A stretch of 64,000 nucleotides of DNA, taken from the NCBI GenBank assembly GCA_004298015.1, contig SCSE01000085.1, positions 1-64,000 of the forward strand. Direction: 5' to 3'. This document shows, piece after piece, positions 34,699 to 43,449 of this stretch (positions within the stretch are counted from its first letter, which is position 1; each line of letters begins with the position of its first letter). Under the pieces are notes generated by a model. It did not search any database. It was not told the DNA's origin and worked only from the letters and a program-made list of their open reading frames with translations. This stretch comes from Rhodanobacter sp. GTDB taxonomy: Bacteria; Pseudomonadota; Gammaproteobacteria; Xanthomonadales; Rhodanobacteraceae. The translations under genes and the position numbers were made by a program.

Positions 34699-34869
34699 AT
34701 GCGTCGATTGATCCTGTTGCTGTCTTTGAGCCTGTCCGCCGCCTTTCTCGGCGGCTGTGGCCAGAAGGGCCCGCTGGTATTGCCGACCAGGCCGGCCGCC
34801 GCCGCCGCCGCGCCAGCCTCACCCGCCGCTGCTGCCAGCAGTGCGCGGTTGGATCATGGGCAACGCTGA
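34699..34869 (+). CDS. lptM: LPS translocon maturation lipoprotein LptM (YifL)
   Basis: A 56-residue lipoprotein: signal MRRLILLLSLSLSAAFLGG, lipobox cysteine, then the invariant CGQKGPLVLP of the LptM family and an Ala/Pro-rich tail. LptM assists assembly of the outer-membrane LptD/E complex (family knowledge). In many proteobacteria it sits immediately upstream of dapF or lysA, as here; its stop is one base before the dapF ATG used. A -10-like TATACT lies at 34666-34671, about 28 nt upstream of the start, without a convincing -35. Confidence 0.88.
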   Translation: MRRLILLLSLSLSAAFLGGCGQKGPLVLPTRPAAAAAAPASPAAAASSARLDHGQR

Positions 34870-34870
34870 G

Positions 34871-35725
34871 ATGACGGGCACGGCACAACCGTTGCCGTTC
34901 TCGAAAATGCACGGCATCGGCAATGATTTTGTGTTGCTCGACGGCCGCCGCACGGGCATGCCGCTGAACCCGGCACAGATCCGTGCGCTGGCCGATCGCC
35001 ATACCGGTGTCGGCTTCGACCAGTTGCTGAGCGTCGAGCCGTCACGCGACCCCGACTGCGCGTTCTATTACGGCATCTGGAATGCCGACGGCTCGCCCTC
35101 CGGACAATGCGGCAACGGGGTGCGCTGCGTCGCGGCGTGGCTGCACCGCGCCGGTGCGCTGGCCATCGGCGACAGCGTGAAGATCGAGAGCCCGTCCGGA
35201 CCGGTCGGGGTACGCCTGTTGTCGGCGGACAAGGTCACCGTGGACATGGGCGAGCCGCTGTTCGAGCCGGCCCGCATTCCGTTTGCCGCGGAAAGCCGCG
35301 CAGACCGCTATCCGCTGCTGCTCGATGGCGAGATGCTGGAAATCGGCGCGGTGTCGATGGGCAACCCCCATGCCGTAGTGGTCGTGCGCGACCTCACGGC
35401 ACCGGCACTGCAACGTCTCGGCCCGCAGCTGTCGGCGCATGAACGCTTTGCGCAAGGCGCCAACGCCGGCTTCGTGCAGCTGCATGATCGAACCCGCGTG
35501 GGCTTGCGCGTGCACGAACGCGGTGCCGGCTGGACCCGAGCCTGCGGTACCGGGGCCTGTGCCGCGATGGCGGTGCTGCGCGCGCGCGACGCGGTGGATG
35601 ACAGCGTGCAGGTCGCGCTACCTGGCGGCACGCTGCAGATCGACTGGCGCGGTCCCGGCCAGCCACTCTGGATGACCGGTCCGGCGGCGTTCGCGTTCGA
35701 GGGCGAGTGGCACGTTCCGGCCTGA
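34871..35725 (+). CDS. dapF: Diaminopimelate epimerase
   Basis: Interconverts LL- and meso-diaminopimelate in lysine and peptidoglycan synthesis. 284 residues starting MTGTAQPLPFSKMHGIGNDFVLLDG. The two catalytic cysteines lie in NADGSPSGQCGNGVRCVA and ERGAGWTRACGTGACAAMAV, and MGNPHAVVVV is conserved. Start: ATG at 34871; an in-frame ATG at 34856 would overlap lptM and cannot be excluded. It leads a collinear run with DUF484 and xerC, a conserved order in gammaproteobacteria. Confidence 0.97.
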   Translation: MTGTAQPLPFSKMHGIGNDFVLLDGRRTGMPLNPAQIRALADRHTGVGFDQLLSVEPSRDPDCAFYYGIWNADGSPSGQCGNGVRCVAAWLHRAGALAIGDSVKIESPSGPVGVRLLSADKVTVDMGEPLFEPARIPFAAESRADRYPLLLDGEMLEIGAVSMGNPHAVVVVRDLTAPALQRLGPQLSAHERFAQGANAGFVQLHDRTRVGLRVHERGAGWTRACGTGACAAMAVLRARDAVDDSVQVALPGGTLQIDWRGPGQPLWMTGPAAFAFEGEWHVPA

Positions 35726-35827
35726 ATGGCGGTCGCGCGGCTTGATGCGCAGACCCGTCCATCGCACACTCCAGCGCAGAGGCGTGACTATCCCGTCCGT
35801 GTCGCATTACCACGAGGACATCCGCGC

Positions 35828-36514
35828 ATGACTGCAACCCTGCTCGACGACGCCACCCAGGCCCGTGTGGTCGCTGCGTACCTGAAGCGTCACCCGGGTT
35901 TTCTCACCGAATACCCCGAGCTTGCCGCGCAACTGACGATGCCGCGCGAGAAGGGCTCGGTGGCCTCGCTGGCGGCTTACCAGTTGCATAGTCTGCGCGA
36001 GAAGAACAGCGAGCTGGAGCGCCGCCTCGCCGAACTGGTGGCGATTGCCGCCGACAACGAAAAACTGATGGAGCGGGTGCATACGCTGACCGTGGCGCTG
36101 CTGCGCGCCAATACGCTGGAAGTGACCGCGCGTACGGTGGTGGCAAAGCTCGGTGCCGACTTCCACTCCGAACAGGTGCGCCTGCTGCTGTTCGGCGCCG
36201 AACCGGAATTGCCACGCGCACAGTGGTTGCAGCAAATCGCCGGGGGCGCCGCCGCGGTGCCGGAGTTTGCCGAGTTCCTGAAGCAGAACGAACCCGCCTC
36301 CGGCCGGTTGTCGGCGGACAAGCTCGAGCGGCTGTTCGGTGGCAAGGCCACCGAGATCGAATCGGTGGCAATGATGCGGCTGGGCGATGCCGGCATGCTG
36401 GCGATCGGCAGTGCCGACCCCGATCGTTTCCAGCCCGGCATGGGCACGCTGTTCCTGAAGATGATCGCCGCCACCGTCACCGCGGCGCTGGCACGCGCGC
36501 GGGATGTGTCCTGA
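35828..36514 (+). CDS. DUF484 family protein (GAF-like)
   Basis: Cytosolic protein of 228 residues between dapF and xerC, the position of yigA in enterobacteria. N-terminal family signature VVAAYLKRHPGFLTEYPELAAQLTMPREKGSVASLAAYQLHSLREKNSELERRLAELVAIAADNEKLMERVH contains a coiled coil (about residues 50-85). A GAF-like domain follows (DFHSEQVRLLLFG, GDAGMLAIGSADPDRFQPGMGTLFLKMI). Function is unknown; conserved linkage to xerC is the only clue. The ATG at 35828 is chosen over the ORF's upstream extension, whose N-terminus lacks family similarity. Confidence 0.9.
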   Translation: MTATLLDDATQARVVAAYLKRHPGFLTEYPELAAQLTMPREKGSVASLAAYQLHSLREKNSELERRLAELVAIAADNEKLMERVHTLTVALLRANTLEVTARTVVAKLGADFHSEQVRLLLFGAEPELPRAQWLQQIAGGAAAVPEFAEFLKQNEPASGRLSADKLERLFGGKATEIESVAMMRLGDAGMLAIGSADPDRFQPGMGTLFLKMIAATVTAALARARDVS

Positions 36515-36520
36515 GACGCT

Positions 36521-37414
36521 GTGACGAGCCCCGAACAGCAGGTGGACGATTGGCTTGGCCGCCTCGCCGAAGAGCGGCAGGCCTCGACGCATACCGTAGC
36601 CGCTTATCGGCGCGACCTGGCCAAGCTGTTGCGCTTCATGCACGAACGCCAACTGACATCCTTCGAAAGCCTGGACAGCAACCTGATGCGCGCCTTCGTG
36701 GCGGCCGAACATCGCGCCGGGCTGGCGCCGAAGAGCCTGCAACGGCTGTTGTCCTCGTGTCGCAGCCTGTTTCGCCAGCTGAGCCGCGAAGCACAGCTCG
36801 CCCATGATCCGATGCTCGGTGTGCGAGGCCCCAAGGTGCGCCGCAAGCTGCCGCAGGTTCTGGACGTGGACGAGGCCGGGGCGCTGGTGGAAACCGACAG
36901 CGGCGGCAAGCTGGCAGTGCGCGACCGCGCCATGCTCGAATTGTTCTACTCCAGCGGCCTGCGGCTGTCCGAACTGGTCGGGCTGCACTGGATCGACCTG
37001 GATCTGGATGGCGGCGAAGTGCGCGTACTCGGCAAGGGCCGCAAGACCCGCATCGTGCCGGTGGGCCGGCATGCGGTTGCTGCCCTGCGCGCGCTGGCCG
37101 CGGAACAAGGCGGCATCCACGTCGAAAGCCCGGTGTTCCGCGGGCGCGGCGGCGCATCGATCAATCCGCGCACGGTGCAATTGCGGATGAAAACGCTGGC
37201 CCTGCAACAAGGTATCCCGAAGCACATCCATCCGCATCTGCTGCGGCACACGTTCGCCAGCCACATGCTGGAGTCGTCCGGCGACCTGCGCGCGGTGCAG
37301 GAACTGCTCGGCCATGCCGACATTGCCACCACGCAGATATACACCCACCTAGATTTCCAGCATCTGGCCAAGGTGTACGACGCGGCGCATCCGCGCGCCA
37401 AACACAAGCCGTGA
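36521..37414 (+). CDS. xerC: Tyrosine recombinase XerC
   Basis: Site-specific recombinase that with XerD resolves chromosome dimers at dif. 297 residues with a GTG start 6 nt after the DUF484 gene. The N-terminal SAM-like domain is VDDWLGRLAEERQASTHTVAAYRRDLAKLLRFM. Catalytic residues: Arg in SSGLRLSELVGL, Lys in GKGRKTRIVPVG, H-x-x-R in HIHPHLLRHTFASHMLESSGDLRAVQELLGH, and Tyr in TTQIYTHLDFQHLAKVYDAAHPRA. The C-terminal YDAAHPRA is XerC-like rather than a phage integrase. No dif-like site was recognised nearby. Confidence 0.95.
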   Translation: MTSPEQQVDDWLGRLAEERQASTHTVAAYRRDLAKLLRFMHERQLTSFESLDSNLMRAFVAAEHRAGLAPKSLQRLLSSCRSLFRQLSREAQLAHDPMLGVRGPKVRRKLPQVLDVDEAGALVETDSGGKLAVRDRAMLELFYSSGLRLSELVGLHWIDLDLDGGEVRVLGKGRKTRIVPVGRHAVAALRALAAEQGGIHVESPVFRGRGGASINPRTVQLRMKTLALQQGIPKHIHPHLLRHTFASHMLESSGDLRAVQELLGHADIATTQIYTHLDFQHLAKVYDAAHPRAKHKP

Positions 37415-37527
37415 ACGCGTCGCCTCGACACCGGGAAACACCGCACTTCAGCGCTGTTTTCCCCTCACCGGGGAGATGAACGGACGCCCCGCGGCGACCA
37501 CCCTGTTGCGGCCGCGCCCCGACAACA

Positions 37528-37555
37528 TTGAAGCCTGCGTGGATCGGCCCCATTT
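37528..37555 (+). promoter_or_regulatory. Sigma32-type heat-shock promoter of hslVU
   Basis: TTGAAG (37528-37533), a 14-nt spacer and CCCCATTT (37548-37555) match the heat-shock consensus (CTTGAAA, CCCCATNT). It lies about 32 nt upstream of the hslV ATG, the position expected for a heat-induced protease operon. Confidence 0.72.
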
Positions 37556-37587
37556 GGTGCGTTCAGGTACATATCTTCGGAGCTTCC

Positions 37588-38121
37588 ATGGAATCGTTTC
37601 ACGCCACGACCATCGTGTGTGTCCGCCGCGAGGGGCGTGTGGTCATCGGCAGCGACGGTCAGGTCACGCTCGGCAATACGGTGATGAAAGCCAATGCGCG
37701 CAAGGTGCGCCGGCTCGGCAAAGGCGACGTGATTGCCGGCTTTGCCGGGGCCACCGCCGACGCGTTCACGCTGTTCGAGCTATTCGAGGAAAAGCTCACC
37801 AAGCACGGTGGCAACCTGACCCGGGCCGCGGTGGAGATGGCCAAGGAGTGGCGTACCGACCGGCGCCTGGGCAAGCTCGAGGCGATGCTGGCGGTCGCCG
37901 ACAAGGAGGCCTCACTGCTGATTTCCGGCAACGGCGACGTGCTCGAACCGGAGCACAGCCTGATCGCGATCGGCTCGGGTGGCCCGTTTGCGCAGTCCGC
38001 CGCACTGGCGTTGCTGGAAAACACCGAACTGGATGCGCGCACGGTTGTCGAAAAGGCCCTGAAGATCGCCGGCGATATCTGCATCTACACCAACCACAAC
38101 GTATCGATCGAAGAGCTGTGA
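37588..38121 (+). CDS. hslV: ATP-dependent protease peptidase subunit HslV
   Basis: Proteasome-like threonine peptidase of 177 residues, forming a double hexamer with Hsl[44 protein letters not shown] holds the expected nucleophile Thr in the ATTIV segment, exposed after removal of a short propeptide. [18 protein letters not shown] and [11 protein letters not shown] at the C-terminus are conserved. Start at 37588 is supported by GGAG and by the sigma32 promoter position; the longer ORF from 37528 runs through the promoter. hslU follows after 113 nt. Confidence 0.97.
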   Translation: MESFHATTIVCVRREGRVVIGSDGQVTLGNTVMKANARKVRRLGKGDVIAGFAGATADAFTLFELFEEKLTKHGGNLTRAAVEMAKEWRTDRRLGKLEAMLAVADKEASLLISGNGDVLEPEHSLIAIGSGGPFAQSAALALLENTELDARTVVEKALKIAGDICIYTNHNVSIEEL

Positions 38122-38234
38122 ACCGGGCGTCGGCACATCGGCACGGTCAACGCACCCGAAGCCCTGCCCCATAGCCCCATAGCCCCCGCGCTTTCCCGAT
38201 CTCCGATTCCCGACTCCCTTTTCCGGCGAAGCCC

Positions 38235-39581
38235 ATGTCCGAACTCACCCCGCGCGAAATCGTCAACGAACTCGACCGTTACATCATCGGCCAGCACGAC
38301 GCCAAGCGCGCCGTGGCGATTGCGCTGCGCAACCGCTGGCGGCGCATGCAGCTGGAGCCGTCGATGCGCGACGAGGTAACGCCGAAAAACATCCTGATGA
38401 TCGGCCCCACCGGCGTGGGCAAGACCGAGATCGCCCGTCGCCTGGCGACGCTGGCCAACGCGCCATTCGTCAAGGTCGAGGCGACCAAGTTCACCGAAGT
38501 CGGCTATGTCGGCAAAGAGGTCGATTCGATCATTCGCGATCTTGCCGACGTGGCCTACAAGCTGACCCGCGAGCAGGCGGTCAAGCGCGTGCGCACGCAG
38601 GCCGAGGACCGCGCCGAAGATCGCATCCTCGATGCGTTGTTGCCGCGCCGTCAGCCGCAACCGGCCGACTGGAGCCAGGATGCCCCCGCCACGACGCCGG
38701 CGATCGACAGCGATACCCGCCAGAAGCTGCGCAAGCAACTGCGCGAGGGCACCCTCGATGACCGCGAGATCGAGATGGACTTTGCCATGAACGTCGGCGT
38801 GGAAATCATGTCGCCGCCGGGCATGGAGGAGATGGGGCAGCAACTGCGGCAGATGTTCCAGAACATCGGCGGCGCCAAGACCCAGAACCGCAAGCTGGCG
38901 ATCAAGCTGGCGCGGCCGCTGCTGATCGACGAGGAGGCCGGCAAGCTGCTCAATGACGAGGAGCTGCGCGCACAGGCGATGGAAGCGGCCGAGCAGAACG
39001 GCATCGTGTTCATCGACGAGATCGACAAGGTGGTGCAACGTGGCGACCAGGGTCAGGCCGGGGTCAGCCGCGAAGGCGTGCAGCGCGACCTGTTGCCGCT
39101 GGTCGAGGGTTCGACGGTGTCCACCAAGTACGGCCCGATCAAGACCGACCACATGTTGTTCATCGCCTCCGGCGCGTTTTCGCTGGCCAAACCGTCCGAC
39201 CTGATCCCCGAATTGCAGGGCCGCCTGCCGATCCGGGTCGAGCTGTCGGCGCTGTCGGTCGGCGATTTCAAGCGCATCCTGCGTGAACCGAACAATGCAC
39301 TGACCAAGCAATACGTGGCCCTGCTGGGTACCGAGGGCGTCACCCTGGAGTTCTCCGATTCCGGCATCGACCGGTTGGCCGAAGTGGCGTTCCAGGTGAA
39401 CGAACGTACCGAGAACATCGGTGCACGGCGCCTGCACACGGTGATGGAACGGCTGCTGGAGAAAATCTCCTACGAAGCGGCGGACAAGTCCGGCGAAAAG
39501 TATCTGATCGACGCCGAACATGTAGACAACAGCCTGAATAGCCTGGTTCAGGATGAAGATCTCAGCCGCTACATCCTGTAG
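38235..39581 (+). CDS. hslU: HslU AAA+ unfoldase (HslVU ATPase subunit)
   Basis: ATPase ring that unfolds substrates and feeds HslV. 448 residues: [40 protein letters not shown] start, Walker [16 protein letters not shown], pore loop [17 protein letters not shown], intermediate I-domain (about residues 110-230), Walker [12 protein letters not shown], sensor-2 region [20 protein letters not shown]. It ends in the HslV-docking tail DLSRYIL. The spacer from hslV has repeated CCCCATAGC and CGATTCCCGA-like strings of the kind scattered in Xanthomonadaceae. Confidence 0.98.
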   Translation: MSELTPREIVNELDRYIIGQHDAKRAVAIALRNRWRRMQLEPSMRDEVTPKNILMIGPTGVGKTEIARRLATLANAPFVKVEATKFTEVGYVGKEVDSIIRDLADVAYKLTREQAVKRVRTQAEDRAEDRILDALLPRRQPQPADWSQDAPATTPAIDSDTRQKLRKQLREGTLDDREIEMDFAMNVGVEIMSPPGMEEMGQQLRQMFQNIGGAKTQNRKLAIKLARPLLIDEEAGKLLNDEELRAQAMEAAEQNGIVFIDEIDKVVQRGDQGQAGVSREGVQRDLLPLVEGSTVSTKYGPIKTDHMLFIASGAFSLAKPSDLIPELQGRLPIRVELSALSVGDFKRILREPNNALTKQYVALLGTEGVTLEFSDSGIDRLAEVAFQVNERTENIGARRLHTVMERLLEKISYEAADKSGEKYLIDAEHVDNSLNSLVQDEDLSRYIL

Positions 39582-39610
39582 CCACGACCCGATCTGCTAG
39601 AATCCGCGCC

Positions 39611-40222
39611 GTGAGCAACATCATCGAACTCAAGACCACCGGCCAGCGTGCCCAGCTGCGCGAGGCGCAGCAAAAGCAGACCCTGGTCCGACTCTGGCGT
39701 GAAGATCTCGAGCACGGCAGCTTCTGCGGCTACGTGGGTGGCGTCGGACGCGAATTCTTCCTGCTGTGGGTGGTCGGCGACGGCATTACCTACGACGGCA
39801 TGTACGTGATGCGCCATCGTGACGTGTCCGAACTTGAAGCGCCGGACAAGCATCACGCCTTCTTCGAGAAGGCGCTGGCGCTGAAGCACATCCTGCCGCG
39901 TCCGCCGCGGGGTTTTCCGCTCGACAACATCCGCGAAGTGATCCAGGCGGCGGCAGCGCAGACCACGGTGATCGGCGTGCATGTGGACAGCGAGGACGAA
40001 GCCGAGGTCTGCTACATCGGCCGGCTGGTCAGCACCGAAGAGGACGGCTTCCACATGCAGGAGCTCAGTCCCGATGCGGAATGGATGCGCGAAGCCTCGT
40101 TCTTTGCCTGGGACGAGGTCTCGACCGTGAGTATCGAGGACAGCTACGCGCAATCGCTGCTCGCCGTGGCCGGCGCCGCGCCGGCGCTGGAGCAAGGCGA
40201 TTCGGGCATCGGCCGCGCCTGA
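39611..40222 (+). CDS. Conserved hypothetical protein
   Basis: Unrecognised cytosolic protein of 203 residues with a GTG start. Its text SNIIELKTTGQRAQLREAQQKQTLVRLWREDLEHGSFCGYVGGVGREFFLLWVVGDGITYDGMYVMRHRDVSELEAPDKHHAFFEKALALKHI suggests a small beta-barrel or SH3/Sm-like fold repeated in the second half (VCYIGRLVSTEEDGFHMQELSPDAEWMREASFFAWDEVSTVSIEDSYAQSL). A -10-like TAGAAT ends eight bases before the GTG and no ribosome site is visible, so the message could be leaderless. Adjacent to hslU on the same strand. Function unknown. Confidence 0.8.
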   Translation: MSNIIELKTTGQRAQLREAQQKQTLVRLWREDLEHGSFCGYVGGVGREFFLLWVVGDGITYDGMYVMRHRDVSELEAPDKHHAFFEKALALKHILPRPPRGFPLDNIREVIQAAAAQTTVIGVHVDSEDEAEVCYIGRLVSTEEDGFHMQELSPDAEWMREASFFAWDEVSTVSIEDSYAQSLLAVAGAAPALEQGDSGIGRA

Positions 40223-40421
40223 GTCCGGTCGGCACCGGCTCGCAGCACCGTGCCCGCCATCCGGCGGGCATTGACGTTATGGGGACGGGCTTGGCGTGCC
40301 TCGTCGCACCACTGTCCACGCCGCGGCCGCGGCATATTCACCCGGTGTTTTCGCGGCAAGGCCTTCAATGGAACTTCGTGCGCGCCAGTCCATGCGCCAT
40401 CCTTCGCTGCGCGGAGTCCCC

Positions 40422-42140
40422 ATGAGCAAGAAGAAAGTCGCCGACATCATCGTCGAAACCCTGCATGAAGCCGGCGTGCAACGCTGCTATGGCATCGTCG
40501 GCGATACCCTGAACCACATCACCGATGCGATCCGCCGCAGCGAGATCGACTGGGTCCACATGCGCCACGAGGAAGCCGGCGCGATGGCGGCGGGAGGCGA
40601 AGCGCTGCTGACCGGACGACTGACCGCATGCGCGGGGACCTGCGGCCCGGGCAGCCTGCATTTCGTCAATGGCCTGTTCGAGGCACATCGCAACCGTGCG
40701 CCGGTGGTGTTGATTGCGACCCAAGTCGCCACCGCGGAGATCGGCATGGATTTCCCGCAGGAAGTCGATCTGAAGGCGATCTACGATACCTGCAGCCACT
40801 TCTGCGCCTACGTACATTCGCCCGCCCAGGCACGCCGGGTCACCGCGCTGGCCGCACAGGCGGCGTTGAACCGGCTTGGCGTGGCCGTGATCATCGTGCC
40901 CGGGGATATCAGCCAGGCCGAGGTGGACGAAGGCCTGCCGTTCCGCGCACACCGGCCGCAGCCAGTGCTGCGCCCCTCCGATGTCGAACTGTCGACAATG
41001 GCCCGGATGATCAATGCCGGCAAGCGAGTCACCTTGTATGCCGGCTCGGGCTGCGAAGGCGCCGAGCGCGAAATCGTCGCGCTGGCGAAAAAGATCAAGG
41101 CGCCCGTGGCGCATACGTCGCGCGCCAAGGATTTCATCGAACCGGACAACCCCTACAACGTCGGCATGACCGGTATCATCGGCGTGGCCTCGGGCTTTCG
41201 CGCGATCGACGCCTGCGACACGCTGCTATTGCTGGGCGCCGACTTCGCCTGGAGTCAGTTCTATCCGCACGAGGCAAAGCTGATCCAGGTTGACAGCGAC
41301 GCCACCCATCTGGGGCGACGCCATCCGGTGGACCTGGGCGTGGTCGGCCATGTACGCGAAACCCTGCAGGCGCTGCTGCCACTGCTCGACGAACGCGAGG
41401 ATCACGCCTTCCTGCGCAACAGCCTGAAACACCGCGAGCAGACCATGAGCCAACTCGCCGACGAGGAGCGACCCGCTGCCGACGGCCTGATCCATCCGCA
41501 ATACCTCACCCATCTGGTCGATCGCCACGCCGATGACGACGCCATATTCACCGCCGATGGCGGCAGTCCGATGGTCTGGGTTCTGCGGCACATCCGCAGC
41601 AATGGCCGGCGCCGCACGCTGACCAGCCTGGTCCACGGCACCATGGCCAATGCGATGCCCTCGGCGCTGGGGATCAAGAAGGCGCTGCCCGCGCGACAGG
41701 TGATCTCGCTGTCCGGCGACGGTGGGCTGGCGATGTTGCTCGGCGACCTGCTCACCGCGGTGCAGGAACACATCCCGATCAAGGTCATTGTCTACAACAA
41801 CAGCTCACTTGGCTTTGTCGAGATGGAGCAGAAGGTGGAGGGTCTGCTCGATACCTACACCGAGCTGCAAAACCCCGATTTTGCCAAGCTGGCCGAGGTG
41901 ATCGGGTTTTACAGCCGTCGCGTCGAGCACGCCGATACGCTGGAAGAAGCCGTGCGCGATGTGCTGTCGCATCCCGGTCCGGCCCTGCTTGACGTCAAGG
42001 TCAACCGCTACGAGCTGGTCATGCCGCCGAAGATCGAGCCCGGCCAGGTGCTGCATACGGCGCTGTATTCCGCCAAGGCCATCCTGAGCGGTCACGGCCA
42101 GGACGTGGAAAAGCTGCTGCGCAACAATTTCGTCGACTGA
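40422..42140 (+). CDS. poxB: Pyruvate dehydrogenase (quinone)/pyruvate oxidase
   Basis: Peripheral membrane flavoprotein that oxidises pyruvate to acetate and CO2, passing electrons to quinone. 572 residues, the length of E. coli PoxB. Start MSKKKVADIIVETLHEAGVQRCYGIVGDTLNHITDAI is preceded by GGAG. The PYR-domain glutamate lies in HMRHEEAGAMAAGGEALLTGRLTACAGTCGPGSLHFVNGL; the TPP motif is GDGGLAMLLGDLLTAVQEHIPIKVIVYNNSSLGFVEMEQ. The C-terminal segment ALYSAKAILSGHGQDVEKLLRNNF would be the lipid-binding tail. Acetate made here could feed the acs/satP locus at the right end of the window. Confidence 0.93.
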   Translation: MSKKKVADIIVETLHEAGVQRCYGIVGDTLNHITDAIRRSEIDWVHMRHEEAGAMAAGGEALLTGRLTACAGTCGPGSLHFVNGLFEAHRNRAPVVLIATQVATAEIGMDFPQEVDLKAIYDTCSHFCAYVHSPAQARRVTALAAQAALNRLGVAVIIVPGDISQAEVDEGLPFRAHRPQPVLRPSDVELSTMARMINAGKRVTLYAGSGCEGAEREIVALAKKIKAPVAHTSRAKDFIEPDNPYNVGMTGIIGVASGFRAIDACDTLLLLGADFAWSQFYPHEAKLIQVDSDATHLGRRHPVDLGVVGHVRETLQALLPLLDEREDHAFLRNSLKHREQTMSQLADEERPAADGLIHPQYLTHLVDRHADDDAIFTADGGSPMVWVLRHIRSNGRRRTLTSLVHGTMANAMPSALGIKKALPARQVISLSGDGGLAMLLGDLLTAVQEHIPIKVIVYNNSSLGFVEMEQKVEGLLDTYTELQNPDFAKLAEVIGFYSRRVEHADTLEEAVRDVLSHPGPALLDVKVNRYELVMPPKIEPGQVLHTALYSAKAILSGHGQDVEKLLRNNFVD

Positions 42141-42190
42141 GGTACGGTCGGACTCGGGCTGCACCTGCATGCGGGTAAACTCCGGGGACG

Positions 42191-42336
42191 GAAAGATCTC
42201 GAACGCCGTTCGGGCTTGGTGGGAAACTTCAGGAAGTTTGGTCGGCCAAATGACCCGGAATTGCCCGCAGCGCGCCGCCCGCACGGGTGTCTGGCGGCGA
42301 TCGCCGGAGGCAGGCGATTTTTTCCCAGCCTCTCAG
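42191..42336 (-). repeat. Dispersed repeat family R1, copy C
   Basis: The minus strand from 42336 reads CTGAGAGGCTGGG, an A6 run, TCGCCTGCC, CGCCGCCAGAC, GGCGGCGCGCTGCGGG, TTCCGGGTCATTTGGCC, CCAAACTT, GAACGGCGTTCGAGATCTTTCC: the same blocks as copies A and B. This copy lies between poxB and rbsK and, unlike the others, its TGA end is not a gene's stop codon. Confidence 0.7.
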
Positions 42337-42380
42337 TCGACGACGCCAAAGCGTCAATGGCAGATGGACCGGAGCAAGCG

Positions 42381-43292
42381 ATGACACACATCGTCGTGGT
42401 GGGCAGCATCAACATGGACCTGGTGACCCTCGCCGCCCGCTTTCCGGCACCAGGCGAAACCCTGCTGGGTGAACGCTTCCTCACCGTACCTGGCGGCAAG
42501 GGAGCCAACCAGGCCATTGCCGCAGCGCGGCTTGGCGCCGAGGTGGCGCTGGTCGGCGCGGTAGGCGATGACACCTTCGGCCGGCAACTGCGGCAGGGCC
42601 TGCATGAGGCAGGGATCGAGCTGAGCCACACCAGGCAGCTCGCCAAAGGTCACACCGGCAGCGCCTCGATCACCGTCGCCGGTGGCGAAAACCAGATCCT
42701 CGTGGTGCCGGGCGCCAACGCGCAGGTGACACCGGCCCAGGTCGCCAGGGCACGTTCACTGATCGAGCGTGCCGATGTCGTGCTGGTGCAGATGGAAATC
42801 CCGCTCGACACCGTGGAGGCCACGGTACGCCTGGGCCACCGGCTGGGTGTGCCGGTGATCCTCAATCCCGCGCCAGCGCAGCGGCTGCCGCCCGCATGGT
42901 TGCAACTGGCAAGCTACGTCACGCCCAACCAGCACGAGCTGGCGATCCTGCTCGATGCCGACCCGCAGGAAGACTTTCGTGCCCTGATGCAACGCGTGCC
43001 GTGCCCGGTCGTGCTGACCCGCGGCCGCGAAGGCGCCTGGTATCGCCGACACGGCGAGCCGGTCCACCAACCGGGCTACGCCGTCGACGTGGTCGACAGC
43101 ACCGGCGCCGGCGACACCTTCAATGCCGCCCTGGCGGTGTTTCTCGCCGAAGGCCTGCCCCAGGCCGTACGCAAGGCCTGTGCCGCCGCCGCCCTGTCCG
43201 TCGGCAAGCTGGGTGCCCAAGGCGGCATGCCGCAGCGCGCCGAACTTGAGGCGTGGCTGGCATCACACGATAGCGAAGCCGGTGGTCGGTAA
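42381..43292 (+). CDS. rbsK: Ribokinase (PfkB family)
   Basis: ATP-dependent phosphorylation of ribose to ribose-5-phosphate. 303 residues starting MTHIVVVGSINMDLVTLAARFPAPGETLLGERFLTVPGGKGANQAIAAARLGAEVALVGAVGDDTFG, with the PfkB GGKGANQA motif. The second signature DVVDSTGAGDTFNAALAVFL supplies the anion hole and catalytic Asp. Ribosome site GGAG precedes the ATG at 42381 by six bases. No ribose transporter or RbsR is adjacent, so specificity for ribose rather than another pentose or nucleoside is inferred from family text. Confidence 0.92.
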   Translation: MTHIVVVGSINMDLVTLAARFPAPGETLLGERFLTVPGGKGANQAIAAARLGAEVALVGAVGDDTFGRQLRQGLHEAGIELSHTRQLAKGHTGSASITVAGGENQILVVPGANAQVTPAQVARARSLIERADVVLVQMEIPLDTVEATVRLGHRLGVPVILNPAPAQRLPPAWLQLASYVTPNQHELAILLDADPQEDFRALMQRVPCPVVLTRGREGAWYRRHGEPVHQPGYAVDVVDSTGAGDTFNAALAVFLAEGLPQAVRKACAAAALSVGKLGAQGGMPQRAELEAWLASHDSEAGGR

Positions 43293-43314
43293 GAACGTCG
43301 AGTGGCCTGTTGAT

Positions 43315-43332
43315 AGGCCTTTTGCAAGGCCT
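43315..43332 (+). terminator. Hairpin downstream of rbsK at the cassette edge
   Basis: AGGCCTT (43315-43321) pairs perfectly with AAGGCCT (43326-43332) around TTGC. No T-run follows, so termination is uncertain; it marks the left margin of the low-GC cassette. Confidence 0.35.
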
Positions 43333-43389
43333 CTCCGGAGATTCCGGGAGGTATACGTTTTGAAAGTGCGAACTTAGCGATTGCGGCAC

Positions 43390-43428
43390 TGTCAACCCAT
43401 GTGTAAAGTGTCAACCTGTATGTCAACC
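43390..43428 (+). repeat. Three direct repeats TGTCAACC upstream of the cassette
   Basis: TGTCAACC occurs at 43390-43397, 43409-43416 and 43421-43428; the last two form a near-tandem 12-bp repeat. They lie 22-60 nt before the first cassette gene and are probable binding sites for a regulator, perhaps the cassette's own HTH protein. Confidence 0.5.
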
Positions 43429-43449
43429 TGGGAGAGTGTCTTGGGACGG

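Noticed and set aside
37433-37463. Terminator after xerC
   Set aside because: GGGAAACA and TGTTTTCCC can pair, but the stem has a mismatch and no T-run follows; too weak to list.
43315-43332. Attachment site for the low-GC cassette
   Set aside because: The AGGCCTT/AAGGCCT hairpin has no copy at the other end of the cassette (45739-45821) and no integrase is encoded, so site-specific integration cannot be supported.
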